A stretch of 38,180 nt of DNA, from NCBI RefSeq assembly GCF_009866965.1, contig NZ_SPKJ01000034.1, forward strand, positions 1-38,180. The letters run 5' to 3'. Position 1 is the stretch's first letter. The number at the start of each line of letters is the position of its first letter. The translations under genes and the position numbers were made by a program. The DNA comes from Propylenella binzhouense. GTDB taxonomy: Bacteria; Pseudomonadota; Alphaproteobacteria; Rhizobiales; Afifellaceae. Below, one piece after another: positions 21,744 to 30,920 of the stretch. The notes beneath the pieces were generated by a model. The model did no database searches, was not told where the DNA came from, and was given only the letters and a program-made list of their open reading frames with translations.

Positions 21744-22776
21744 GGGCGGCTTCGGCGAGCGCGAGATAGGCGCGGGCCGCGGGCTCCCACTTCTGCGGGG
21801 TGCGCGGCGACGGCTCCAGGAGATGGGCGAGGGCGAGGCGCGCCCTCAGCGTCGCGCGGAAGGCGCGATAGAGCCGCAGGAGCTCGGGCGAGGGGACACG
21901 TCCGAGCCCCGCCGTCATGCGGGCGCGCAGGACGCCGTCCACCCAGGGCGCCCCGAGGCGCGCGCATTCGAGCCCGAGAAAGGTCGTCTCGTCGAACGGA
22001 TCGACGAGCCGCAGGGACGGATTGAACTCCAGGCAGTCTATCACGAGCGGCGGGTTGAACAGCCAGACATGCTCCGGCCGGAGGTCGCCGTGGCCGTCGA
22101 CGATCTCGCCCCGGTCGACCCGCTCGGCGAGAACGCCGCGGCTGCGGGCGAGGAGCGCGTCGAGATCCGCGAGCACCTTGATGCGCGCCGGCACATCGGC
22201 GTCGAGCCGCGGATCGCCCAGAATGCGTCGGTTCTCGTCCATCTCCCGCGCCATCACGCGCCAGGGCAGGTCGCGATCGATCTCCGGCCGTTCGGCGCCG
22301 CGATAGAACGCGACAAGCCTGTCGCCGAGTGCCTCGATCCGGGTGCGGCTCGCCCGCCCGGAGCGCAGGGCCGCGTCCAGCATCGCGCCGGCGGGCAGGC
22401 GTTTCATCCGGACGACCCAGTCCACCGTCGTGCCCCGACCGCCGAGCGCGAGCTCGCCGGATGCGCGGCGGACGATCGGGACGACATCGCGATAGACCTC
22501 GCCCGCAAGGCGCCGGTTGAGACGAACCTCTTCGCGGCAATTGGCCTCGCGCCTTTCCACCGTCGAAAAATCGAGGAAGGGCGTCTTCAGCGGCTTCTTG
22601 ATCTTGAGGACCGAACGGCGCCCGAGGAAGACCCACGACATGTGGGTCTCGACCATCTCGATGGGACCGGGTTCGCCCGGCCAGGCGGCCGGGCCGGCGA
22701 GAAGGCGCAGCGTCTCCGCCGGAGCGGTGGCGGCTTCGCCGTGGCCGGCCTGTTCCGAAGTGTGATCGCTGTTCAT
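21712..22776 (-). CDS. Kinase-fold (aminoglycoside phosphotransferase-like, COG2187-type) protein
   Basis: This 354-residue protein resembles the N-terminal half of the COG2187 family, whose longer members add an AAA-type ATPase half that is absent here. Recognisable parts are the THMSWVFLGRRSVLKIKKP lysine segment, TVERREANCREEVRLNRRLA, VVRMKRLPAGAMLD, the phosphotransferase catalytic-loop-like DGHGDLRPEHVWL and IDCLEFNPSLRLVDP (metal-binding Asp candidate). A small-molecule or protein phosphotransferase is likely, but the substrate is unknown and resistance to aminoglycosides should not be assumed. It converges on the PRPP-synthetase-like gene with a 32-base 3' overlap. Confidence 0.8.
   Translation of the reverse strand: MNSDHTSEQAGHGEAATAPAETLRLLAGPAAWPGEPGPIEMVETHMSWVFLGRRSVLKIKKPLKTPFLDFSTVERREANCREEVRLNRRLAGEVYRDVVPIVRRASGELALGGRGTTVDWVVRMKRLPAGAMLDAALRSGRASRTRIEALGDRLVAFYRGAERPEIDRDLPWRVMAREMDENRRILGDPRLDADVPARIKVLADLDALLARSRGVLAERVDRGEIVDGHGDLRPEHVWLFNPPLVIDCLEFNPSLRLVDPFDETTFLGLECARLGAPWVDGVLRARMTAGLGRVPSPELLRLYRAFRATLRARLALAHLLEPSPRTPQKWEPAARAYLALAEAALRGDYPPAGR
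21725..21739. terminator. Hairpin inside the convergent gene overlap
   Basis: GGGGGA-TAG-TCCCCC is a perfect 6-base stem with a 3-base loop in the shared 3' ends of the PRPP-synthetase-like and kinase-fold genes. It could act as a bidirectional stop, but there is no T-run. Confidence 0.35.
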
Positions 22777-22889
22777 CCGCCGGTCGCGCCGTCCTCTCCC
22801 CTCGCTACATCGGCCGGACAGGGAAGGCGATCCAAACCGGCTGCGGAACCAAATCTCCGGATCCGGCCTTTCCGCCTCGGGAGTGCACG

Positions 22890-23027
22890 ATGACCCTGGA
22901 CATGATCACCATCCAGCCGCTGATCGCCCTGATCGCCGGCATCCTCATTCTCGTGATGCCGCGGCTGCTCAACTATATCGTGGCGATCTACCTGATCGTC
23001 ATCGGGATCGTGGGCCTCTTCGGCTAG
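22890..23027 (+). CDS. DUF3096 small membrane protein
   Basis: This complete 45-residue protein has the DUF3096 pattern: IQPLIALIAGILILVMPRLL, then NYIVAIYLIVIGIVGLFG, which is two hydrophobic helices around a conserved PRLLNY turn. It is probably an inner-membrane micro-protein of unknown role, common in alphaproteobacteria and often found near stress genes. The ATG at 22890 has a weak GGGAG upstream. A GCTACATC element (22804-22811) lies upstream, identical over 14 bases to the one before yggT. It ends 2 bases from the stop of the convergent SleB-type gene. Confidence 0.88.
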   Translation: MTLDMITIQPLIALIAGILILVMPRLLNYIVAIYLIVIGIVGLFG

Positions 23028-23029
23028 GA

Positions 23030-24217
23030 TCAGCTCCAGCCGCCGCCATAGGTCCGGTAGAAGACGTGCCGCCCGATCGTGTCGACCTTCTTCATCGCGC
23101 GGGCCCAGCGCGGCTTCACGTAATCGGCGTGGTAGTGGGTCGAGTCCGCGATCTCGTCCAGCCATACCTTCCCGTTGGTGACGTCGCGGGCGATCTTCTT
23201 CGCGCGGAGCCAGGCGAAGGGTGAGCGGATCCGGTCCTTGATGCCGTCGCAGGCGAAGGAGAACTGGCAGCGGCCGCGCCAGTTCTGGTTCTGGTACACG
23301 ACACCGCAGACCGATTCCGGATAGGTGGGATTCTTCACCCGGTTGAGCACCACCTGCGCGACTGCGGCCTGGCCGAGCTGGGATTCGCCGCGTGCCTCGA
23401 AATAGATGGCGCGTGCGAGGCAGTCCTGTTCCGAATCATCGAAGACGGAATCGGGCAGGGGATTGTCGGCCCAGGCATGCCGGCTCCGGAAGCGGTTCTT
23501 CAGCCAGCCGAGGAGCGTGGGCGGCTTCGGTTCGGGCTCCACCTCGGTTTCCGGCTCCTCGACGCGCGCCTGGCCGTTCATCACCGCGTCGAACGGTGCC
23601 TCGATGCCGCGCTCCTCCGGTGCGTACGCGACGAGCGTGGGCGAGGCCCACGTGCCGGGCGCGAAGGCGGCCGGCCCGTCGTCGCCCGGGCGCGGAATCG
23701 GGCCGCCCGCGACCAGTATGGGCCCGGGCGCGATGAGCGGCCGGAACGCCGAATAGGCGGCCATCAGGGTTTCCGCGTCGCCGATCGCCGCGAACGCGAC
23801 CTTCGGAAGGTCGGCCTCCTCATAGGCGGAGAAGATGTCGTCGAGCCGCCACACGGTCCCGGAGGCGGGGATGGTGCGCACCGCCTTCGGTTCCCGGATC
23901 CGGCTCATCAGGAGGTCGCTCTTGCCGGCCCTGTTCACGATCGGATCGGAGCCGGCAGCTGGCCCCGGGGTGCCCAGCGCCGCCTCGGCGTCGCTCGTGA
24001 AGGCGAAGCTCGCCTCATGGCGCGACGCGAGCGCCATGGCGCGGAGATAGCCTTCCCAGGAATGCGTGTCGGGCGGCGGAAAGAAGGAGGACGTGTGGCT
24101 GATGCTGGCGGGCGAGGCGCCCGCGAGAAGGAATGCGACGCCGAGGAAGCCGGCGGCCGGAATGCGGCGCTTGGAAACACATCGAGAGACACAGGTCATC
24201 CTGCGAACGCACCCCAT
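23030..24217 (-). CDS. Cell wall hydrolase, SleB family, with N-terminal signal sequence
   Basis: This is a 395-residue exported protein. The N-terminus has basic residues and a hydrophobic stretch (IPAAGFLGVAFLLAGASPAS), followed by a long low-similarity region with a Pro/Glu-rich segment (ETEVEPEPKPP). The C-terminal 140 residues are a SleB/Hydrolase_2 domain: ARAIYFEARGESQLGQAAVA with the catalytic Glu, QVVLNRVKNPTYPESVCGVV, RCQFSFACDG and THYHADYVKPRWA. It is likely a lytic transglycosylase/muramidase acting on peptidoglycan in the periplasm. The start could be 24217 (MGCVRR) or 24199 (MTCVSR); neither has a good ribosome site. It has the usual alphaproteobacterial domain order. Confidence 0.9.
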   Translation of the reverse strand: MGCVRRMTCVSRCVSKRRIPAAGFLGVAFLLAGASPASISHTSSFFPPPDTHSWEGYLRAMALASRHEASFAFTSDAEAALGTPGPAAGSDPIVNRAGKSDLLMSRIREPKAVRTIPASGTVWRLDDIFSAYEEADLPKVAFAAIGDAETLMAAYSAFRPLIAPGPILVAGGPIPRPGDDGPAAFAPGTWASPTLVAYAPEERGIEAPFDAVMNGQARVEEPETEVEPEPKPPTLLGWLKNRFRSRHAWADNPLPDSVFDDSEQDCLARAIYFEARGESQLGQAAVAQVVLNRVKNPTYPESVCGVVYQNQNWRGRCQFSFACDGIKDRIRSPFAWLRAKKIARDVTNGKVWLDEIADSTHYHADYVKPRWARAMKKVDTIGRHVFYRTYGGGWS

Positions 24218-24522
24218 ACTGCCGTTCGGCCGACGGACACCGGGAACAGGCTCCCCTGCGTCGCCAGTGCAACACGGCAACAGAACATCGAATTGCGGTT
24301 TACACGGGGTTAACGGTACCGCGAACGGGTACTTCCCCTTCCCGAGGGTCCGGTGTTTCGGGGTCCAATGAGGCGAGAGGATGGCCGCCTCCGCACGGCC
24401 TCCAAAGGGGTCTGCGCGCTTGACTTCGCGGCGGGGCTGGCGGATGCCCCTTCGGTGCGGCGAGGGGCGTGCCGGACCGGATCGCGCCCGGTCGCGCCGG
24501 GTCGCCCTGCCGGCAGAGCCTG
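24218..24522. other. Divergent intergenic stretch before SleB-type and sulfotransferase-like genes
   Basis: About 305 bases with no convincing gene. A TTGACT at 24420-24425 could be a -35 for the rightward gene, but no good -10 follows. The leftward promoter is probably in the AT-richer part near 24280-24320. Nothing else is recognisable. Confidence 0.4.
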
Positions 24523-25581
24523 ATGAACCTGCTTCTCCATGTCGGGCTGCATCGCTGCGCGACGACGGCCTTTCAGAGCTATCTCGCGGCGCATGCCGCC
24601 GAACTCGCCGCAAACCGCATCCGCGTCGGTGCCGGCGCCGTTGGCGCACCGGCGCTGCACCGCACGCTCGCGCAGATCCCTGCCGGCGCGGACTGGCTGG
24701 TCGTCAGCGAGGAGAACCTCCTCGGCCCGATGATCGGCATCGGGACGCGGCTGATGGCCGGACTGCCCGCGGCCGGCGAGGCCGTGCGCGACGCGATGGC
24801 CGGCGGACGGGTGGCGGTGCTCCTCGCCTTCCGCGAGCCGAAGGCGTTCCTGTCGTCGGTCTACCGGTTCCGCCTGAGCGTCGGCGAGACGCGGGATCCG
24901 GAGGCCTTCGTGCGCGACATCGAGCCGGACGGGCTCTCCGTGATGCCGCTCGTGACCCGGCTGGAGCGCATCTACGGCGCGGGCGCCGTCCGCCTCCTCG
25001 ACTTCGATGACGTGCGGCGGACGCGCGGGCTCGCCTATGTCCGAGCGGGCGAAGCGGTCACCGGCCGCGCCTGGCCCGGCGCCGACGCCCTCCCGCTCGT
25101 CAACGACACCTATCCGGAGGTGGTCGCCGCGCTGATGGCGGCCCTGCCCGATCTCGGCCTCGCGCTCGGCAAGCGGCACGTCCACGAGATCTGCGCGATC
25201 GCCCATGCCTTCCGGCACGACTACAACCGGTCGCCCGACACCTGGCGGCAGATCACCGAGGAAATGGCCACAGTCGCATCGGCGGGCGTCGTGCCCGTGC
25301 CGCACTGGGTGCGCGGGCAGATCAGGTTCCAGCTTGCGGAGCGGCTGGCGCGCACGGCCGGCTTCCGCACGCTCGCGCCGGGACGGCGGGCGCGGGTCGG
25401 CGACCTCGTCCGGCAGGCCGTCGCGTCCGGGGAGACGCCGGTCGCCGACGCGCTGTGGGCGGCGCTTTCCCCGCAGCACCGCGCGCGCCTCGAAGCGGAG
25501 CACGCGATGCTCGTCGACCTCGCCCGGACCGGCGCGGCGGAAGCCCGCGCCGGCACGGAAGCAGGCGTCTCAGGCGACTAG
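24523..25581 (+). CDS. Sulfotransferase-like P-loop protein (hypothetical)
   Basis: This 352-residue protein begins MNLLLHVGLHRCATTAFQSY, which matches the sulfotransferase 5'-phosphosulfate loop pattern (GxxRxATTxxQ). It has a second family-like segment LLAFREPKAFLSSVYRFRLS, which resembles the 3'-phosphate motif with Arg and Ser. The middle (VSEENLLGPM) and the remainder show no clear match, and the C-terminus is Ala-rich and probably flexible. It may transfer sulfate from PAPS to a surface glycan or lipid, but this is a weak family inference and a non-catalytic relative is possible. The ATG at 24523 is chosen because the loop starts at once. The last 12 bases overlap the convergent ppdK gene. 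Confidence 0.7.
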   Translation: MNLLLHVGLHRCATTAFQSYLAAHAAELAANRIRVGAGAVGAPALHRTLAQIPAGADWLVVSEENLLGPMIGIGTRLMAGLPAAGEAVRDAMAGGRVAVLLAFREPKAFLSSVYRFRLSVGETRDPEAFVRDIEPDGLSVMPLVTRLERIYGAGAVRLLDFDDVRRTRGLAYVRAGEAVTGRAWPGADALPLVNDTYPEVVAALMAALPDLGLALGKRHVHEICAIAHAFRHDYNRSPDTWRQITEEMATVASAGVVPVPHWVRGQIRFQLAERLARTAGFRTLAPGRRARVGDLVRQAVASGETPVADALWAALSPQHRARLEAEHAMLVDLARTGAAEARAGTEAGVSGD

Positions 25582-28257
25582 GGCGCCTTCGCCGGCCTTC
25601 GCCATGGCGAGCGCGGCCTGGGCCGCGGCGAGCCGGGCGATCGGCACCCGGTAGGGCGAGCAGGAGACGTAGTCGAGCCCGATCGCCTCGCAGAAGCGGA
25701 TCGAGGCCGGATCGCCGCCATGCTCGCCGCAGACGCCGAGCTTCAGCTCGGGCTTCGCCTTGCGGCCCTCATTGGTGCCGACCCGCATCAGGATGCCGAC
25801 GCCCTCGGTGTCGAGCGTGATGAACGGGTCCTTCTCGATCAGCCCCATCTCCTGGTAGACGCCGAGGAAGCTCGCCGCGTCGTCGCGCGAGATGCCGAAC
25901 GTCGTCTGCGTCAGGTCGTTGGTGCCGAAGGAGAAGAAGTCCGCCGCTTCGGCGATCTCCTGCGCCCGCAGAGCCGCGCGCGGCAGCTCGATCATCGTTC
26001 CGACCGTATATTCGACCGGCTGTCCGAGCTCGCCCGCGACCGCCCTGGCCGTCGCGTCGATGGTCGCCTTCATCCGGTCGAGCTCGCTCTTCATGCCGAT
26101 GAGCGGCACCATGATCTCGGGAATGACCGGTTCGCCGGTCTTGCGCGCGGCCTCCGCCGCCGCCTCCAGGATCGCGCGCGCCTGCATCTCGGTGATCTCG
26201 GGATAGGTCAGGAGCAGGCGGCAGCCGCGGTAGCCGAGCATCGGGTTCGTCTCGGTGAGCGCGATCGCCCGCTCGCGGAGCAAAGCGGGCTCGACGCCCA
26301 TGGCGATCGCGACCTCGCCGATCTCCTCGTCGGTCTTCGGCAGGAACTCGTGAAGCGGCGGGTCGAGGAGGCGGATCGTGACCGGCAGGCCGCGCATGAT
26401 CGTGAAGAGCTCCACGAAGTCCGCGCGCTGCATGGGCAGGATCTTCTCGAGCGCGGCGCGCCGGCCCTCCGTGGAACTGGCGAGGATCATCTCGCGCACG
26501 GCCACGATCCGCTCGCTTTCGAAGAACATGTGCTCCGTGCGGCAGAGGCCGATCCCTTCCGCGCCGAACTGGCGGGCGGCGCGGGCGTCGGTCGGCGTGT
26601 CGGCATTCGCGCGGATGCCGAGACGGCGCACGCGGTCCGCCCAGCCCATGAGCGTCGCGAAATCGCCCGTGAGCTCGGGCTGCAGCATCGGCACGCGCCC
26701 GTCCATGACGTCGCCGGTGCCGCCGTCTATCGTGATGATGTCTCCCTCGCGCCAGGTGCGACCCGCGACCGCCATGGTGCCGAGGCGGTGGTCGATCTTG
26801 ATCGCGCCCGCGCCGCAGACGCAGGGCTTGCCCATGCCGCGCGCGACCACGGCGGCATGGCTCGTCATTCCGCCGCGGCTCGTCAGGATCCCGCGGGCGG
26901 CGATCATGCCGTGAATGTCTTCCGGGCTCGTCTCCGCGCGCACGAGGATCACGGCACGGCCATCCTTGTTGCGTGCGGCCGCCTCCTCGGGCGTGAAGAC
27001 GATCTCGCCGGTCGCGGCCCCGGGGGAGGCGGGAAGCCCCCGCGAGATGACCTTCCGTTCCGCCTGCGGATCGAGCGTCGGGTGGAGAAGCTGATCGAGG
27101 GCGGCGGCGTCGATCCGCATCACCGCCTCCTCTTCCGTGATGAGCCCCTCGGCAGCCATGTCGACGGCGATCTTGAGCGCCGCCTTGGCGGTGCGCTTGC
27201 CCGAGCGCGTCTGCAGCATCCAGAGCTTGCCGCGTTCGATCGTGAACTCGAGATCCTGCATGTCGCGATAGTGGCCCTCGAGCCGCTCCGCGATGGTACG
27301 GAACTCGGCGAAGGCTTCCGGGAGAGCCGCCTCCAGGGAGGGGGCGCTGCTCTGCGATGCGAGGCGGGCGCGCTCGGTCAGATCCTGCGGCGTCCGGATG
27401 CCGGCCACCACGTCCTCGCCCTGGGCATTCACCAGGAACTCGCCGTAGAGCTCCTTCTCGCCGGTCGAGGGATTGCGGGTGAAGGCGACGCCGGTGGCCG
27501 ACGTCTCGCCCATGTTCCCGAACACCATGGCCTGGACGTTCACGGCGGTGCCCCAGTCGGCGGGGATGTCGTGGAGCTGCCGATAGGCGATCGCGCGCGC
27601 ATTCATCCAGGAGCCGAACACCGCACCGATGGCGCCCCAGAGCTGGTCCTCCGGGTCCTGCGGGAAGGGCCGGTCCAGGACCTCCTCGACAAGTTCCTTG
27701 TAGCGCTCGACGACGGCCTTCCAATCATCGGCCGCAAGGTCGGTATCCTGCGCGGCGCCGCGCCTCTCGCGCTCGATCTCGAGGATAGACTCGAACTCGT
27801 GGTGTTCGATGCCGAGCACCACATTGCCGTACATCTGGATGAAGCGGCGATAGGAATCGTAGGCGAAGCGGGCGTCGGCCGCCGCGGCGAGCGCGGCGAC
27901 CGTGTCGTCGTTGAGCCCAAGGTTGAGAACCGTGTCCATCATGCCCGGCATCGACGCGCGCGCGCCGGAGCGCACGGACACGAGAAGCGGGTTTGCCGCA
28001 TCCCCGAAGCGGCGCCCCGTGAGCCGCGCGACATGCTCGAGCGCGGTCTTCACCTGGTCTTTCAATTCGGGCGGATAAGTCTTCCCGTTGGCGTAGAAAT
28101 AGGTGCAGACTTCAGTGGTGATGGTGAAGCCCGGAGGAACCGGCAGCCCGAGGCTCGCCATCTCGGCGAGATTGGCGCCCTTTCCGCCGAGAAGGTTCCG
28201 CATCGCGGCAGCGCCTTCCGCCTGCCCGTCGCCGAACGTGTAGACCCACTTCGTCAT
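25570..28257 (-). CDS. ppdK: Pyruvate, phosphate dikinase
   Basis: This 895-residue enzyme has the full PPDK length and order. The N-terminal ATP-grasp domain has MRNLLGGKGANLAEM and SVRSGARASMPGMMDTVLN, the phosphohistidine domain has GGMTSHAAVVARGMGKPCV with the catalytic His, and the C-terminal PEP/pyruvate barrel ends in LKLGVCGEHGGDP, with catalytic Cys843. It interconverts pyruvate, ATP and phosphate with PEP, AMP and pyrophosphate in the cytoplasm, linking C3 and C4 metabolism. GGAGGG lies 5 bases before the ATG, and a hairpin (GGCCGG/CCGGCC, 28270-28289) sits just upstream of that site. It stands alone after nadC. Long antisense frames across it are coding shadows. Confidence 0.98.
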   Translation of the reverse strand: MTKWVYTFGDGQAEGAAAMRNLLGGKGANLAEMASLGLPVPPGFTITTEVCTYFYANGKTYPPELKDQVKTALEHVARLTGRRFGDAANPLLVSVRSGARASMPGMMDTVLNLGLNDDTVAALAAAADARFAYDSYRRFIQMYGNVVLGIEHHEFESILEIERERRGAAQDTDLAADDWKAVVERYKELVEEVLDRPFPQDPEDQLWGAIGAVFGSWMNARAIAYRQLHDIPADWGTAVNVQAMVFGNMGETSATGVAFTRNPSTGEKELYGEFLVNAQGEDVVAGIRTPQDLTERARLASQSSAPSLEAALPEAFAEFRTIAERLEGHYRDMQDLEFTIERGKLWMLQTRSGKRTAKAALKIAVDMAAEGLITEEEAVMRIDAAALDQLLHPTLDPQAERKVISRGLPASPGAATGEIVFTPEEAAARNKDGRAVILVRAETSPEDIHGMIAARGILTSRGGMTSHAAVVARGMGKPCVCGAGAIKIDHRLGTMAVAGRTWREGDIITIDGGTGDVMDGRVPMLQPELTGDFATLMGWADRVRRLGIRANADTPTDARAARQFGAEGIGLCRTEHMFFESERIVAVREMILASSTEGRRAALEKILPMQRADFVELFTIMRGLPVTIRLLDPPLHEFLPKTDEEIGEVAIAMGVEPALLRERAIALTETNPMLGYRGCRLLLTYPEITEMQARAILEAAAEAARKTGEPVIPEIMVPLIGMKSELDRMKATIDATARAVAGELGQPVEYTVGTMIELPRAALRAQEIAEAADFFSFGTNDLTQTTFGISRDDAASFLGVYQEMGLIEKDPFITLDTEGVGILMRVGTNEGRKAKPELKLGVCGEHGGDPASIRFCEAIGLDYVSCSPYRVPIARLAAAQAALAMAKAGEGALVA

Positions 28258-28269
28258 CCGAACCCTCCA

Positions 28270-28289
28270 GGCCGGCCATACCCCCGGCC
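28270..28289 (-). promoter_or_regulatory. Leader hairpin before ppdK
   Basis: GGCCGG and CCGGCC flank an 8-base loop just before the GGAGGG ribosome site of ppdK. In the leader it could modulate access to that site. The 104-base gap to nadC also holds a weak nadC 3' hairpin (GGCGC-TGG-GCGCC, 28343-28355), and the ppdK promoter is probably in the AT-rich ATTGTATATTGTAT stretch (minus strand). Confidence 0.35.
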
Positions 28290-28361
28290 GCTGACCTCGC
28301 CGACGGTTCTGCTATCGTCTCCGAATACAATATACAATGGCCGGCGCTGGGCGCCCGCGGG

Positions 28362-29222
28362 TCATGCGACGACGATATCCAGCCCGAGATCGAGCGTCGG
28401 CGCGGAGTGCGTGATCCAGCCCGACGACAGGTAGTCGACGCCGCTCTCCGCGACCGCGGCCGCCGTTTCGAGCGTGATCCGGCCGGACGCTTCGAGCACC
28501 GCGCGGCCCGCCGTGATCGCGACCGCCTCGCGCATGATCTCCGGCGCCATGTTGTCGAGCAGGACCACGTCCGGCTTCTCCTCCAGCGCCTCCCGGAGCT
28601 GGTCCAGCGTGTCGACCTCGACCTCGATCCGGACGAGATGCCCCACGAAGGCCCTGGCGCGGCGGACCGCCTCCGCCACCGAGCCGCAGACCGCGATGTG
28701 ATTGTCCTTGATGAGGACGGCGTCGTCGAGCCCGTAGCGGTGGTTGGATCCGCCGCCGCACTTCACCGCATATTTCTCGAAGGAACGCAGGCCCGGCGTC
28801 GTCTTCCGCGTGCAGGTGATGCGGGCCGGCGTGTGGGCGATCGCGTCGGCGAAGCGGGCCGTGGCCGAGGCTACGCCCGACAGATGGCAGAGGAAATTGA
28901 GCGCGACGCGCTCGGCGGAGAGGATCGAGCGGGCAGGGCCGCCGATGCGGGCGACGACATCGCCCGGCTCGAGGCGCGTGCCGTCGCGGATCAGCGCCTC
29001 GAAGGCCACCTCGCGGCTCATCTGGCGGAAGGCGGCGGCCGCGAGCGGAATGCCGGCGAGGACGCCCGGGCGGCGCGCGACGATCGCGGCCGATGCGGAC
29101 GCGCTCGCCGGAATGGTCGCCGCGGACGTCACGTCGCCGGCGCGTCCGAGATCCTCGACGAGCGCCGCCTCGACGGCCCTCTCCACGAGGGGCGGCGGAA
29201 GGTCGGGAAGCAGCAGGTCCAT
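28362..29222 (-). CDS. nadC: Nicotinate-nucleotide pyrophosphorylase (quinolinate phosphoribosyltransferase)
   Basis: This 286-residue enzyme condenses quinolinate with PRPP to nicotinate mononucleotide, the last step of de novo NAD precursor synthesis. Family motifs are [31 protein letters not shown] with the substrate-binding Arg and Lys, [20 protein letters not shown], the acidic metal/PRPP strand [16 protein letters not shown] and LEASGRIT. The ATG at 29222 is preferred to the GTG at 29228 because AGGAG lies 5 bases before it. It is 9 bases after nadB and last in the nadA-nadB-nadC operon. Confidence 0.97.
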   Translation of the reverse strand: MDLLLPDLPPPLVERAVEAALVEDLGRAGDVTSAATIPASASASAAIVARRPGVLAGIPLAAAAFRQMSREVAFEALIRDGTRLEPGDVVARIGGPARSILSAERVALNFLCHLSGVASATARFADAIAHTPARITCTRKTTPGLRSFEKYAVKCGGGSNHRYGLDDAVLIKDNHIAVCGSVAEAVRRARAFVGHLVRIEVEVDTLDQLREALEEKPDVVLLDNMAPEIMREAVAITAGRAVLEASGRITLETAAAVAESGVDYLSSGWITHSAPTLDLGLDIVVA

Positions 29223-29231
29223 TCTCACTCC

Positions 29232-30824
29232 TCAGGCCGCCAGCGCGCCGCGGGCGACCCGCTCGGCCTCCGCGAGCGTCAGGAAGGTGCGCTTTGCGAA
29301 AGCGGGGTCCGCTTCGGGGAAATCGCTGCGGAAGTGGCCGCCGCGGCTCTCCTCCCGGGCGAGCGCGGCGCTTGCCACGAGCCTCGCGACAACGAGCGCG
29401 TTGCGCATTGCCGGGCCGATGCGCTGCGCACCGATCTCGGCGAAGATCCCGAGCGCCTCGACGAGGCCGGAGCGGCTGCGGACCACGCCGACATGGCGGC
29501 TCATGGCGTGGCGGAGGCGGCGCATGACGTCGCTGTCCTGCTCCCCGCCCGCAGGCAGTTCGCCCGCCGCCCCGTCGAGGGCGGGAACCGTCTTGCTGGT
29601 GGGCAGCAGCCCCTGGATGTCCCCGGCGACGCGGGCGGCGAAGACCACGGCCTCGAGCAGGGAGTTCGACGCGAGCCGGTTCGCGCCGTGGGCGCCGGTG
29701 GAGGCGACCTCGCCGCAGGCCCAGAGCCCGTCGAGGCTCGAGCGGCCGCGCGCATCCACGTGGATGCCGCCCATGTGGTAGTGCGCGGCCGGGGCGATCG
29801 GCAGCACGTCCCGGGCCGGATCGAACCCGGCGGCGCGGCACGCCGCATAGACGGTGGGGAAGCGCTCGGCGAAGGACGATCCGATGGCCTCGCGGCAGTC
29901 CAGGAAGGCGCCGCGCCCGGAGATCCGCGCCTCGTGGACGCCGCGGGCGACGATGTCGCGCGGGGCGAGCTCGCCGTCCGGATGGACCTCGAACATGAAG
30001 CGGCGGCCGTCGCGGTCGACGATCAGCGCGCCCTCGCCGCGCAGCGCCTCGGTGGCGAGCGGGGCAGGATCGAGCCCGAAATCGAGCGCGGTGGGGTGGA
30101 ACTGCACGAATTCCGGATCGGCGAGCAGCGCGCCGGCGCGGGCCGCGATGGCGAGGCCGCCGCCGCGGGCCTCGGGCGGATTGGTGGTGACCTCGTAGAG
30201 ATGGCCGATGCCGCCGGAGGCGAGCACGACGGCGCGCGTGGCAAGATGGAGCCGGTCCGACAGGCCGCCCCGCAGGTCGCGCAGGACGAGACCGGTGACA
30301 TAGGGCCCCTCGGTCCGGAGCTGCTCGCCGACGAAGCCCTCCAGGACCCGGATCGAGGACGTCTTGCGGACCGCGGCAATGAGCGCGGTCATGATCGCCC
30401 TGCCGGCCATGTCGCCGCGCACGCGCACGATGCGGCGCTCGGAATGGGCGGCCTCGCGCGAGAGCTTCAGCCTGCCGTCGAGGTCGCGGTCGAAGGGAAC
30501 GCCGAAGGCAAGAAGGTCGTGGATGCGCTCCGCCGCCTCGGCCGCCATGCCGCGGGCGACACGCTCGTCGACGAGCCCGGCGCCGGCGGCGATCGTATCG
30601 GCCACGTGGGAAGCCACCGTGTCGCCCGGACCGACGGCGGCCGCGATGCCGCCCTGGGCCCAGGCCGAGGAGGCGCCTTCGCCGATCGGCGCACCGGTGA
30701 CGATCGTCACCGGGCGCGGCGCGAGCTTCAGCGCGCAGAACAGGCCGGCGAGGCCGCCCCCCAGGATCACGACGTCGTCGAGACCGGCCCAGGACTGGGG
30801 CGGGAAGGGCGACACGTTCGGCAT
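29232..30824 (-). CDS. nadB: L-aspartate oxidase
   Basis: This 530-residue flavoprotein of the succinate dehydrogenase/fumarate reductase flavoprotein family oxidises aspartate to iminoaspartate. Visible parts are the FAD motif [33 protein letters not shown], the active-site region [48 protein letters not shown] and [17 protein letters not shown]. It ends in a C-terminal helical part (GPAMRNAL). The start at 30824 ([11 protein letters not shown]) has AGGG about 9 bases upstream; earlier in-frame starts (30851, 30869) add residues without homology. The gap to nadA is 96 bases and contains a strong hairpin. Confidence 0.96.
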   Translation of the reverse strand: MPNVSPFPPQSWAGLDDVVILGGGLAGLFCALKLAPRPVTIVTGAPIGEGASSAWAQGGIAAAVGPGDTVASHVADTIAAGAGLVDERVARGMAAEAAERIHDLLAFGVPFDRDLDGRLKLSREAAHSERRIVRVRGDMAGRAIMTALIAAVRKTSSIRVLEGFVGEQLRTEGPYVTGLVLRDLRGGLSDRLHLATRAVVLASGGIGHLYEVTTNPPEARGGGLAIAARAGALLADPEFVQFHPTALDFGLDPAPLATEALRGEGALIVDRDGRRFMFEVHPDGELAPRDIVARGVHEARISGRGAFLDCREAIGSSFAERFPTVYAACRAAGFDPARDVLPIAPAAHYHMGGIHVDARGRSSLDGLWACGEVASTGAHGANRLASNSLLEAVVFAARVAGDIQGLLPTSKTVPALDGAAGELPAGGEQDSDVMRRLRHAMSRHVGVVRSRSGLVEALGIFAEIGAQRIGPAMRNALVVARLVASAALAREESRGGHFRSDFPEADPAFAKRTFLTLAEAERVARGALAA

Positions 30825-30897
30825 TGGCGATGTCCCTGCGGCGTGGACCATGGGACGGCCCGGCCGCACCGCCGGCCGGACGCCCGAACCCGGGTTG

Positions 30898-30917
30898 CCG
30901 GCGCCCGCAGGCGCCGG
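30898..30917 (-). terminator. Perfect hairpin in the nadA-nadB gap
   Basis: CCGGCGCC and GGCGCCGG form an 8-base stem with a CGCA-type 4-base loop, starting 3 bases after the nadA stop. A perfect palindrome AACCCGGGTT (30887-30896) lies next to it. There is no T-run, so partial termination or mRNA stabilisation is more likely than a full stop inside the operon. Confidence 0.5.
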
Positions 30918-30920
30918 GCG

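Noticed and set aside
21712-22776. Aminoglycoside resistance gene
   Set aside because: It shares only the kinase fold and the HGDL-type loop; the overall pattern is that of the COG2187 group, not of known resistance enzymes.
25720-28434. A 904-codon plus-strand open frame opposite ppdK
   Set aside because: The minus strand encodes a full-length PPDK with all catalytic motifs. The opposite frame has no recognisable motif or ribosome site.
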